Source of the DNA: JADLHS01 sp036274115
Lineage (GTDB): Bacteria > Verrucomicrobiota > Verrucomicrobiia > Limisphaerales > JADLHS01
Reading direction: 5' to 3'
Length of the DNA stretch: 7,562 nt
Assembly: GCA_036274115.1 (NCBI GenBank)
Contig: DASUGI010000383.1
Location: 1-7,562 of the forward strand
Under the pieces are notes generated by a model, which saw nothing but the letters and a program-made list of their open reading frames with translations, was not told the origin of the DNA and did no database searches. This document shows, piece after piece, positions 1-5,969 of this stretch. The first letter of the stretch is position 1, and every line of letters starts with the position of its first letter. The position numbers and the translations under genes are program-made.

Positions 1-73
1 GATGTGCACGGGAAGGTTGTGGAGGATTTGATCTCGTGACGTAGCAGCCGACGTGAAGAGCCTCTAACTTTCC
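1..73 (+). repeat. Direct repeat, copy A (partial, starts at window edge)
   Basis: This stretch aligns with 271-342 at roughly 57 of 73 positions by hand. The shared blocks are GATGTGCA (1-8 and 271-278), GAGGATTTGAT (22-32 and 291-301), GTAGCAGCCGACGT (41-54 and 310-323) and CTCTAACTTTCC (62-73 and 331-342). Unlike copy B, it is not followed by the inverted arm, so it looks like a truncated or decayed copy. It may extend left of the window. No open frame here looks genuine. Confidence 0.7.
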
Positions 74-130
74 GGCGAGACGAGCGGCAGCATCATGCGG
101 AAGCCAGATTGCAATACGCCACCTTACGAT

Positions 131-227
131 AGCGGTGCTAAAGCCACCGCAGTCCAAACGCTTTGCGGGTTCGGACACGATGAGCATACGCACCAGCGTC
201 TGGACTGCGCGCGTCTTTAGCGCCGCT
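131..227. repeat. 97-base imperfect palindrome (hairpin repeat), copy 1
   Basis: The left arm (131-162) and right arm (195-227) are near reverse complements: AGCGGTGCTAAAGCC pairs with the end of the right arm, and GCAGTCCAAACGCT pairs with AGCGTCTGGACTGC, with one single-base length difference. A closely related element of the same length lies at 2015-2111, so this is a dispersed repeat family, not a one-off hairpin. It carries no T-run typical of an intrinsic terminator. It could be a REP-like or small non-autonomous element; no transposase is visible. Confidence 0.8.
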
Positions 228-270
228 GTGATTGGCCTGCTTCTATCAAAGCTGCCGCTTCCGGCTGACG

Positions 271-379
271 GATGTGCATAAGAAGCGGTTGAGGATTTGA
301 TTGCGCGAAGTAGCAGCCGACGTAAGAAGGCTCTAACTTTCCCTGGCAGAAGAATGAGCCTCCTCACGTCGGCTGCTAC
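271..379. repeat. Direct repeat copy B with a 24-base inverted repeat
   Basis: Bases 271-342 repeat 1-73. In addition, 310-333 (beginning GTAGCAGCCGACGT) is the reverse complement of 356-379 (ending ACGTCGGCTGCTAC) at 22 of 24 positions, around a 22-base loop. The result is a strong hairpin whose left arm is the part best conserved in copy A. This suggests the mobile or structured unit is the arm-loop-arm segment, and that copy A has lost its right arm. Confidence 0.75.
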
Positions 380-595
380 CATGCAGGATTCAGTGCGCGT
401 TTCCCCATTTCCTTGCGCCCGGCCGGCTTTCCAAACGCTCGCTCAAAGCTCACAGGTCGCCGGATCGAGCTGTTGTTCCTGCTTCCGCGAGCCCTCGAAT
501 GTATTCACGCCGATCTCCGCCAGTGATTATCCGGCATGAAAGAAATCTTCCGACTTGGCCCAAGCCCATGAATGGCGCAAGTGGTTGACCGGCAC
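380..595. other. Intergenic stretch without a supported gene
   Basis: I see no convincing coding region, RNA gene or further repeat here. Short open frames exist on both strands, but their translations are low-complexity or arginine/serine-rich, resemble no family, and one is a shadow opposite the downstream hcp-like gene. Confidence 0.5.
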
Positions 596-623
596 TTGAC
601 AGACCAGCGAATTGAAATACTGT
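596..623 (+). promoter_or_regulatory. Candidate sigma-70-type promoter for the hcp-like pair
   Basis: A perfect TTGACA at 596-601 is followed after 16 bases by TACTGT at 618-623, which matches 3 of 6 positions of the -10 consensus. Transcription from it would start near 630, almost at the ATG at 631. No Shine-Dalgarno sequence precedes that ATG, so a leaderless or nearly leaderless message is possible. The -10 match is weak, so this is only a candidate. Confidence 0.4.
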
Positions 624-630
624 TCGCCCC

Positions 631-1170
631 ATGAAATTTCTGACCGCGAGAACTGCTTTCCTGGTGCTGGTGCTGGCCACGTTGATGGGCCTTCCATTTC
701 AGAGTCGCGCCGCCTACGAGATTTTCCTGAACTTTTCCGGGGTGGGCACTAACATCCCGATCAGCTCGCTGCAATGGGGCGAGAGCAGGGCGATCGGCAG
801 TCCGACTGGTGGCGGCGGCGGTCGTGAAACTTCTCCTCCGTCGTTTTCCGAGGTGACCATTTCCAAGATGATGGATTCCGCCTCGCCCCAGTTGGCCATG
901 CTGGCCGCCAACGGCGACGGTAACGCCACCTGCGTCATCACCATCAAGCATGCCACCTCGGGGATTGCCCTCTACACACTCACGCTGGAAAAGGTTTTCA
1001 TTTCCAGCTACAGCGTCAGCAGCGGAGGAGATGTTCCCGCGGAAAGTCTTTCTCTCAATTTTACGAAAATCATCTGGGTCTATCAAAAGTTGGATAGCAC
1101 GGGGAAAGCCGTGGGCAAGGCGTCCGATCCTTTGGGCTGGGATTTGGCCAAGCAAGAGCCGATTCCTTAA
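631..1170 (+). CDS. Secreted Hcp-family (type VI tube-like) protein 1
   Basis: The 179-residue product has an apparent Sec signal peptide at residues 1-27 (positive KFLTAR start, hydrophobic core, likely cut after SRA). An Hcp-fold domain follows at about 28-175. Family signs in order are AYEIFL at the mature start, a glycine-rich loop (TGGGGGRE, 59-66), SFSEVTISKMMDSASP (71-86), SSYSVSSGGDVPAESLSLNF (125-144) and the terminal YQ-x5-G-x10-GWDL pattern (151-172). Classical Hcp proteins are cytoplasmic, lack a signal peptide and stack as hexameric rings in the type VI secretion tube. An exported version therefore points to a different role, perhaps a periplasmic or extracellular ring or tube. 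No other type VI gene lies in the window. The next gene begins 10 bases after the stop and is a paralogue, so the two are probably co-transcribed. No ribosome site is visible. Family assignment is firm; function is unknown. Confidence 0.88.
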   Translation: MKFLTARTAFLVLVLATLMGLPFQSRAAYEIFLNFSGVGTNIPISSLQWGESRAIGSPTGGGGGRETSPPSFSEVTISKMMDSASPQLAMLAANGDGNATCVITIKHATSGIALYTLTLEKVFISSYSVSSGGDVPAESLSLNFTKIIWVYQKLDSTGKAVGKASDPLGWDLAKQEPIP

Positions 1171-1180
1171 AGCAGCTGGC

Positions 1181-1966
1181 ATGAGACGCTGCCGGTTCAT
1201 TGGTCTAAGCTGCGCCTTGCTGCTGGCGGGATTTCATCCGGCCGCGGCGCAAATCTTTCTTCGCCTGGATGGTGTCGCCGGCCCCGTCACGAATGCCAAC
1301 GGTGCCGGGTGGATGGCTCTTGAGTCGCTGCAACAGGGCGTGGGGCGGACGATCACTTCTGGTGGCGCGGGCGGCGGGCGGACCCCTTCCGCACCTTCCT
1401 TTTCTGAGTTCACCGTGACCAAACTGCTGGATTCCGGCTCGCCCCGGTTGGCCTTGCTCGCGGCGGGTGGAGGCGGTAACACCATCAACAGCGGGGCGAT
1501 TGACCTGTTCCAGTTGGACTCCGACCAGACGCGATACCTGCGGATCAATCTCACCAACATCCTTGTTTCTTCATACAGTGTTTCGAGCGGAGGCGATGTG
1601 CCAACGGAGAGTGTTTCCCTGGCGCCGCTGGTGGTTTCGTGGAATTTTACCTCCTATCGTGATACCTCCGGGCTGCCAAAGGAGTATCGCTTCAATCGTT
1701 GGAATCTGGCGACGCTGGTGGGGAACTCTGGTACGAACGCGCCGGCGTTTGTTTCCACCGGCATTCGTTCCGCCAGCGGGGTGCAACTCAGTTGGACCGC
1801 CGTTGCGGGCAAAAGATATCGGATCTATGCCGTGACGGATTTGACCAAGCCCTTTGTAGTTCTCACTGAAATCACCGCCACTGCCGGCGGAATTAGAACC
1901 TACAACATCACGCCCTCCGCGCCCGCCATGTTCTACACCGTCGAGGAAGTTCTGAACGGATATTGA
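1181..1966 (+). CDS. Secreted Hcp-family protein 2 with C-terminal beta-sandwich domain
   Basis: The frame is open from 950, but the ATG at 1181 is chosen because it gives a clean signal peptide (MRRCRF, then a hydrophobic stretch, likely cut after AAA near residue 23). It also begins just after the upstream stop. The product is 261 residues. Residues about 24-177 form an Hcp-fold domain parallel to the upstream protein: QIFLRLDGV, a glycine-rich loop (TSGGAGGGR, 59-67), PSFSEFTVTKLLDSGSP (72-88), SSYSVSSGGDVPTESVSL (130-147), and RWNLATL (173-179) in place of GWDL. Residues about 190-257 resemble the small beta-rich module common at the C-terminus of secreted Verrucomicrobia proteins (VQLSWTAVAGKRYRIY, later FYTVEE). 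That module probably serves attachment or sorting, which is inference. Only a weak ribosome site precedes the ATG, so translation may depend on the upstream gene. No type VI partners are visible. Confidence 0.85.
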   Translation: MRRCRFIGLSCALLLAGFHPAAAQIFLRLDGVAGPVTNANGAGWMALESLQQGVGRTITSGGAGGGRTPSAPSFSEFTVTKLLDSGSPRLALLAAGGGGNTINSGAIDLFQLDSDQTRYLRINLTNILVSSYSVSSGGDVPTESVSLAPLVVSWNFTSYRDTSGLPKEYRFNRWNLATLVGNSGTNAPAFVSTGIRSASGVQLSWTAVAGKRYRIYAVTDLTKPFVVLTEITATAGGIRTYNITPSAPAMFYTVEEVLNGY

Positions 1967-2014
1967 TGGACGGGGCAGCAATCAAGCGATTGGCACTTGC
2001 AGGCTCACGGTGAC

Positions 2015-2111
2015 AGCGGTGCTGAAGACACGCGCAGTCCAGACGCTTCGCGATGGTCGGATGCTTTCGAATTGCGCGAAGCGTCTGGACTGCGGCGCGC
2101 TCACCGCCGCT
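2015..2111. repeat. 97-base imperfect palindrome (hairpin repeat), copy 2
   Basis: This copy begins AGCGGTGCT and ends CCGCCGCT, like the element at 131-227, and has the same length. Its inner stem is perfect over 19 base pairs (2034-2052 with 2075-2093, containing GCAGTCCAGACGCTTCGCG), with a 22-base loop. It lies between two convergent genes, where a strong hairpin could help end transcription from both sides, but there is no adjacent T-tract. The outer arms are degenerate. Confidence 0.8.
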
Positions 2112-2253
2112 TTGGCGGGGCGAACAAATACGCATCATGTTCACGAGTGCTCGGTATGAATTGCGAACGGCTGAGCTGCTTCTACCAGGGCCGTCGCTGC
2201 AGCTTGATTGCTAAAACAATCTTCATGTCATAAATCCGCTCACCGAAGGTGTA

Positions 2254-2880
2254 TCATTTTTCCGATGCAAGGAGGCTGTTCCTCTCAACATCAAGCAACA
2301 GGCTATCTCTGCGGCCTGCAACAAACTTGTGGAAAAACTCTGACCCTCCAATTTCTATAGCTACTCGAAGTTCATCCGCTTTCAGTCCCAACAACTCCGC
2401 GTAGAAAACCCAATCGCTACCAAAACCGATTTCAATAGCGAGAGGGTTGAATTCTTCGGGTTCAAATCTAGGCCGAGCAAGCAAATACCCGGACCATAAG
2501 TTGCCAGTTTTCTGAGACACAGGGAGCGTGTGCCCTACAGCCAAAACAGATTGATGGAGGAAGGGATAGTGAGCCAGTTCAACTAAAAGATCACTGATCC
2601 AATCGCATGGATTGTTTGCGTAAGCAATAAGCTCGAGTCGATGGCTTGGATCGCCATGTGGCCAAGCTACGCAAGGCATCCGTCGCTCAGACATTCCGTT
2701 AGTTCCAAACGTCCAATGCCGCCGGTCGCTTGTGGATGCGGGCGCGAAACGCATGATCCCAAGTTTTGTGCGGCCATCCTCCATCAGAGCTCCACGAACG
2801 CTTTCCGGCGATCCCCAATGGTTCATGTACCACTGCGTTCTTGCCTGATAAGACGTGTAGCCTAGTTTCGTGCTGCTCAT
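2254..2880 (-). CDS. SUFU (suppressor of fused) domain protein
   Basis: The 208-residue product has no signal peptide and looks cytoplasmic. The central section resembles bacterial SUFU-domain proteins: WTFGTNGMSERRMP (56-69), RLELIAYANNP (81-91), WISDLLVELAHYPF (94-107) and a VGHTLP turn (115-120), then VFYAELLGLKADEL (158-171) near the C-terminal end. In bacteria this family is known mainly as predicted immunity proteins of polymorphic toxin systems, but many solitary copies have unknown roles. No toxin gene is visible beside it. The ATG is the earliest possible start, since an in-frame TAA lies 9 bases upstream. Hand counts give about 47% GC over 2341-2520, against about 62% in a sample of the next gene (3061-3120), which hints at horizontal acquisition. 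The gene is convergent with the hcp-like pair. Confidence 0.72.
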   Translation of the reverse strand: MSSTKLGYTSYQARTQWYMNHWGSPESVRGALMEDGRTKLGIMRFAPASTSDRRHWTFGTNGMSERRMPCVAWPHGDPSHRLELIAYANNPCDWISDLLVELAHYPFLHQSVLAVGHTLPVSQKTGNLWSGYLLARPRFEPEEFNPLAIEIGFGSDWVFYAELLGLKADELRVAIEIGGSEFFHKFVAGRRDSLLLDVERNSLLASEK

Positions 2881-2901
2881 GAAAAGTTAGCTAGTGCGAG
2901 T

Positions 2902-2907
2902 CTCCTT
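2902..2907 (-). promoter_or_regulatory. Shine-Dalgarno-like AAGGAG, distant from start
   Basis: AAGGAG reads on the minus strand but lies 21 bases before the ATG of the SUFU gene. That is farther than a functional site normally sits, and an in-frame stop rules out an upstream start in the gap. It may be coincidental, or the spacing may be altered. Confidence 0.2.
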
Positions 2908-2920
2908 AAGATTGACTCGT

Positions 2921-3718
2921 TTACACCTGCGAATACCCGGTCGGCCTCAGAAACACACTCGTGATGTTCGTCAGGATTTCGGGATTGGTGTAGCCGGGGG
3001 TGGTGCTCAGCTTTTTCCAGTCGGGATGGTTGACGAATGTGCCCCAGTTTTTGTCGCGCGTGGCCATGTCGTCGAACACCAGCATGTAGGTCAGGCTCGG
3101 CAGGTTTGTGCCGACGAGGCCTTCGCCGAAGAAGACGGGTTGCAGGCCGGTGCGACGGAAGATGTCCGTCTCGCCGACGTCGAACATCTCCACCTTCTTC
3201 TTGTTCGCCTTGCGGCTGTGCGCTTCGTAGGTGCGCAGTTCAAAGATGCGCGGTTTCTTCTCCTTGGTTTGCGCGGGGATTTCCAGCCTGGGCACGCTCT
3301 TGAATGCAAGCAGCACGGAGCTTTGCTTGCGAATGTAGCCGGGATCGGTCGGCGGCAGATTGGCGAATTCGGATTCCAACACGGCTTTGTCCGACTCGAA
3401 CTTTTCGCGCGCGGCGTTCATGGCATCCCATGACGCGAACGGGAGCAGCACGTATTTCGCCGGCTGGTCTGGACCAATCATTACATCGAACACGCCTACG
3501 GCGCTGACGCCGGTGCGATTCCAGGCGGGCAACGCGACCTCGCGATAGAATTTGTCGAAGCGGCCGAGCATCGGCCCTTGGCGGAGTTGGTAGAGGCGCA
3601 GTTCGTAGAATTCGCGGTTCATGTCGGATTTCTCTCCAGTAGTTTGAGCGAAGGAAGTGGTGGCAGCAGCGGCGGCGCTGGCAACGAGGGAGGTTTTGAG
3701 GAATTCGCGGCGTTTCAT
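2921..3718 (-). CDS. Tat-exported protein with two NIPSNAP domains
   Basis: The 265-residue product starts with a twin-arginine signal (MKRREFLKTS, then an alanine-rich core, likely cut after SFAQ near residue 25), so it should be exported folded through the Tat system. Two NIPSNAP-like ferredoxin-type domains follow. The first, about 36-143, contains FYELRLYQLRQG and KYVLLPFASWDAM. The second, about 156-260, contains RIFELRTYEAHS, TGLQPVFFGEG and LTYMLVFDDMATRDKNW. NIPSNAP proteins have no settled biochemical activity. Exported versions of this 'MKRREFLK + NIPSNAP' type are common in Verrucomicrobia and Planctomycetes (general knowledge, not checked here). No clear ribosome site is visible before the ATG at 3718. 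Neighbouring genes give no pathway hint, and the gene is separated from the next one upstream by a palindromic repeat. Confidence 0.9.
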   Translation of the reverse strand: MKRREFLKTSLVASAAAAATTSFAQTTGEKSDMNREFYELRLYQLRQGPMLGRFDKFYREVALPAWNRTGVSAVGVFDVMIGPDQPAKYVLLPFASWDAMNAAREKFESDKAVLESEFANLPPTDPGYIRKQSSVLLAFKSVPRLEIPAQTKEKKPRIFELRTYEAHSRKANKKKVEMFDVGETDIFRRTGLQPVFFGEGLVGTNLPSLTYMLVFDDMATRDKNWGTFVNHPDWKKLSTTPGYTNPEILTNITSVFLRPTGYSQV

Positions 3719-3809
3719 AGGTTGGTTTGGACGTTACAACTGGTGTGGGCTTCAAGGCAATAGTGAGGTAGTTGGCTATAACAAATTGAGCACTGGAAGT
3801 GCGAATGAG

Positions 3810-3987
3810 AATAGCCCACGGCGCCAGCCGTGGGTTTCAGGGTTGAATAGCGGTGAGCCCCGTAGGGGCGATTGAATTTTGGCACGTGACCAACGGGGAC
3901 TTCTTTCGCCCCTCCGGGGCTTGCATTGTTCGTTTGCGGCAACCCACGGCTTACGCCGTGGGCTATTGGCTGGCGCTGCTCCGCAGC
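3810..3987. repeat. Nested palindromic repeat with five small hairpins
   Basis: The outer arms 3810-3823 and 3954-3967 are exact reverse complements (AATAGCCCACGGCG and its complement). Inside them lie four mirrored hairpins: CCCACGGC/GCCGTGGG at 3815-3834, GCCCC/GGGGC at 3857-3869, GCCCC/GGGGC at 3908-3920, and CCCACGGC/GCCGTGGG at 3943-3962. A fifth hairpin, GCTGC/GCAGC, lies at 3975-3987. The element is symmetrical as a whole, so either the individual hairpins or one long cruciform could form. It sits between two minus-strand genes. It resembles REP/BIME-like or small non-autonomous elements, and no transposase is present. Bases 3988-4135 beyond it show nothing further. Confidence 0.8.
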
Positions 3988-4135
3988 TTGAAAAGACGCT
4001 GACGCTGCGCTTGTGGCCCAACGTGGCTCACCGCTATGTGGAGCGGCGGCCAGACAACTCAAGGGTTCACATCGCCGGCATCATCGGGCGGTGAGACGCC
4101 GCCTGAACTCGCAGCCGGGACGGCCGCGTTACCGG

Positions 4136-5257
4136 TCAATCAGCGATATTCACCAGGCGCAATGCGCCGATGCCGCCGGGATTCCAGTTGGTGAACAGAA
4201 GGTAAACTTCCTGATCCTTGCCCTTGCCGGTCACATACCATGCGGCGTCGTGCAGGTGTTGCGCGTCGTCGTAACCAAGTTCTTCCTTGGGTTTGATGGT
4301 GGAGACGATGGCGCGCTTTTTGAGATTGATGATGTGGAGCGGACCGGGCGTTTTGTTGGGGCCATCGAGGCAGGCGGCGAGCGCGTAGTCTCCCCACAGG
4401 TCGATATCGCACAGCAGAGTTCCAGCGGGGAGTCCCATGATGTCGAGGGCGCGACCAGGTTTGCGGTCCACGCGTCGGAGCTGGCCTTCGGGACGCGCCG
4501 AAAAGAGCAGGTCGTCTTTGTCTTTGTCGTAGGTGACGCCGTGCAAGGTTTTGGAGAAGCGTTCGCCACCGCCGTAGTGTTCGCCCTGCCACGCGAACGG
4601 GCTCACGTTGGCCGCCATGAATCGTTGTTGGGCGTAACCATCCACGACCCACAGTTCTTTCGCATCAACGAAGGCGACATCCGTGGGTGCGAAAGGTTTG
4701 TTGGTGGCGTAGCTGCCGAAATCCGGTTTGGTCAGGATTTCAGCATTCTGAAAGGTGGTGTCAGTGAGATAAACTTTACCGGATTTATTGTCGGCGGCGG
4801 CGACGAGCGGGGCTTTCCTGCCACGGGGCAAAATGTCGGCGCCGTGAAGATTGCCATTGGTGAACGCTGAGTTGCCCGCCACGATCCACGAGTTCTGCAG
4901 TTTGTTGCTGAATCCAATCCAACCCACGCCTTCAAGCCCCCAGTAAACGATGTCGGTCGCTTTATCCACGATGATCGTGCCATGGGCTTGAACGACGGAA
5001 GGGACATTTGCCGGAACGGGAACGCGGTCGCGTGCGGCGACGAATTTCCAGAAGCCCTGGCCGCTGATTTGAAAGCCGGTGTTGGTGATGGCTTTGGGCG
5101 CGCGGACGGGGCCTTTGGTTTCGGTGACGAAGGGAAGTGGCGTTGAATTGGTGACGGCGTATTCGTTGCCGTGGTTGTCGTGGGCTTGCGTCGGCAATGC
5201 TGAGGTAAGCAGAGTGGTTGCGACAATGCAGGGCAGGGGTAGGACAAAGGGTTTCAT
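4136..5257 (-). CDS. Secreted beta-propeller protein (PAL/NHL-like)
   Basis: The frame is open from 5362, but the ATG at 5257 gives a standard signal peptide (MKPFVLPLPC and a hydrophobic stretch, likely cut after TQA at residue 25) and a 373-residue product. The mature part has repeated strand patterns of a six-bladed propeller of the NHL or peptidyl-alpha-hydroxyglycine lyase (PAL)-like type: PTDVAFVDAKELWVVDGYAQQRF (191-213, split by family turns), then LHGVTYDKDKDDLLFSA (238-254), CDIDLWGDYALAACLDG (283-299) and a closing blade with HLHDAAWYVTG and LLFTNWNPGG (334-362). Several histidines (H239, H334, H336) fall where PAL-like proteins place metal ligands, but the enzyme activity is not shown. 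The N-terminal third (26-130) is less propeller-like. No ribosome site is visible. AATACTG lies 8 bases before the start, as it also does 7 bases before the first hcp-like gene. The gene stands alone between two repeat regions. Confidence 0.75.
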   Translation of the reverse strand: MKPFVLPLPCIVATTLLTSALPTQAHDNHGNEYAVTNSTPLPFVTETKGPVRAPKAITNTGFQISGQGFWKFVAARDRVPVPANVPSVVQAHGTIIVDKATDIVYWGLEGVGWIGFSNKLQNSWIVAGNSAFTNGNLHGADILPRGRKAPLVAAADNKSGKVYLTDTTFQNAEILTKPDFGSYATNKPFAPTDVAFVDAKELWVVDGYAQQRFMAANVSPFAWQGEHYGGGERFSKTLHGVTYDKDKDDLLFSARPEGQLRRVDRKPGRALDIMGLPAGTLLCDIDLWGDYALAACLDGPNKTPGPLHIINLKKRAIVSTIKPKEELGYDDAQHLHDAAWYVTGKGKDQEVYLLFTNWNPGGIGALRLVNIAD

Positions 5258-5375
5258 GAGCGCGGGCAGTATTGCAAAGTGGCGCGTGGAGAAAAGGTGA
5301 AAACTGCGATTCAAAGAAGGTGGGCGCGCTTTCCAGTTCTGGCACGGAGTTTCGGTAACCACCCCTCACCCTTGA

Positions 5376-5402
5376 TCCCTCTCCCCGTTGAGGGGAGAGG
5401 GA
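5376..5402. repeat. Compact 11-bp hairpin, CCCTCTCCCC type
   Basis: TCCCTCTCCCC (5376-5386) and GGGGAGAGGGA (5392-5402) form a perfect 11-bp stem around a 5-base loop. Similar 'CCCTCTCCCC...GGGGAGAGGG' hairpins are widespread as intergenic repeats in many bacterial genomes (general knowledge). It lies between two minus-strand genes. No T-tract follows, so I do not call it a terminator. Confidence 0.7.
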
Positions 5403-5455
5403 AACTTGAGCGATGGTGCTGTGATGCTCGTTGTGCGCAGTGGATGTTTAGAGCC

Positions 5456-5478
5456 GAGCCGGTCGGAAACCGGCGCTC
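5456..5478. repeat. Hairpin abutting the ykgJ-like stop codon
   Basis: GCCGGT (5458-5463) pairs with ACCGGC (5469-5474) around a CGGAA loop, with partly matching GAG/CTC flanks. It begins within a few bases of the stop codon of the minus-strand gene ending at 5481. It could protect the 3' end of the exoIII-ykgJ message or act as a weak terminator, but no U-run is evident on the minus strand. Confidence 0.45.
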
Positions 5479-5480
5479 CG

Positions 5481-5969
5481 TTACGACGGTGTGTAGAAGT
5501 GTTGCGCCAGCAGCAGGGTCAACTCGTGAACGGTGAGCTGAAGGTCGGCGAGGGTGTCGAGTTGATCGGCGGTAAGTCCGCCGGCTTCAGCGGCGCGCTG
5601 GCAGCGTCGGAAACGGCGGCTCAACGAGAGTTTGGTTTCATGGTTGCCAAGCTCGGTCAGTAGCTTCTCGACTTTGCCTGCGAGTTGCCGGGCTTTGCGA
5701 ATGCGCTTGAGTGCGGCGTCGGCTGTGATTTCGCCGGCTTGAACGCCCAGGAGTTGTCGGCACTCGAATTTGCGACAGCGGGCGGGGCGCTCCTTATAGA
5801 TGGCGCAGGCGCACGTTTCAGAATTAAAAGCGGGGCAGGGCTGATTGACACGCGAACGCCCTGCGAACAACGGAGACTTATCACCGGGCTCAGGGCGAAC
5901 GTCGGCAAAGAGAACACCATTGCAGCAGAGGCCGCATGGCAGGCAAAGCGTGTCAGTCAGTTTGGGCAT
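5481..5969 (-). CDS. YkgJ-family cysteine-cluster protein (putative metal-binding)
   Basis: The 162-residue product starts at the ATG at 5969, preferred over longer in-frame starts because these would lie inside the exoIII gene and the family motif begins right after this Met. The N-terminal half has the full YkgJ (UPF0153) signature: C9-x2-C12-x2-C15-C16, then C45, C53, C55, and IYKERPARCRKFEC (57-70, with C65 and C70). The cysteines are thought to bind zinc or an iron-sulfur cluster; no biochemical role is established for most members. The C-terminal half (about 75-160) is helical, rich in charged residues and leucines, with no recognised domain. The start codon overlaps the exoIII stop as TGATG, so the gene is probably translated by coupling from the exoIII message. 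It is likely cytoplasmic, with no signal peptide or membrane segment. Confidence 0.9.
   Translation of the reverse strand: MPKLTDTLCLPCGLCCNGVLFADVRPEPGDKSPLFAGRSRVNQPCPAFNSETCACAIYKERPARCRKFECRQLLGVQAGEITADAALKRIRKARQLAGKVEKLLTELGNHETKLSLSRRFRRCQRAAEAGGLTADQLDTLADLQLTVHELTLLLAQHFYTPS

Noticed and set aside
131..379. Possible CRISPR array in the repeat cluster
   Set aside because: The repeats are few, diverged, partly inverted and irregularly spaced, with no uniform spacers, so they do not form an array.
297..539. 80-codon open frame in the upstream repeat region
   Set aside because: It runs through the hairpin repeat at 310-379, has a serine/arginine-rich translation without family features, and has no supporting ribosome site.
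950..1180. N-terminal extension of the second hcp-like gene from the ATG at 950
   Set aside because: The extension lies inside the first hcp-like gene in another frame, would hide the signal peptide, and resembles nothing. The ATG at 1181 fits the family start.
505..1200. Long minus-strand open frame opposite the first hcp-like gene
   Set aside because: It overlaps a plus-strand gene with a clear family signature. Its translation is arginine-, glycine- and histidine-rich with no recognisable domain, as expected of an antisense shadow.
2894..3433. 179-codon plus-strand open frame opposite the NIPSNAP gene
   Set aside because: The minus-strand frame has a Tat signal and two family domains. 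This one is a shadow favoured by high GC.
4087..4103. GGCGG/CCGCC hairpin after the propeller gene as a terminator
   Set aside because: The stem is only 5 bp with a 7-base loop and no T-tract, too weak to call in GC-rich sequence.
4013..4870. 285-codon plus-strand open frame over the propeller gene
   Set aside because: It is antisense to the secreted propeller protein, which has a signal peptide and coherent blade motifs. The plus-strand translation has no recognisable family.
5258..5362. Longer start for the propeller gene at 5362
   Set aside because: It would place 35 non-conserved residues before an otherwise perfect signal peptide. The ATG at 5257 is much more likely.
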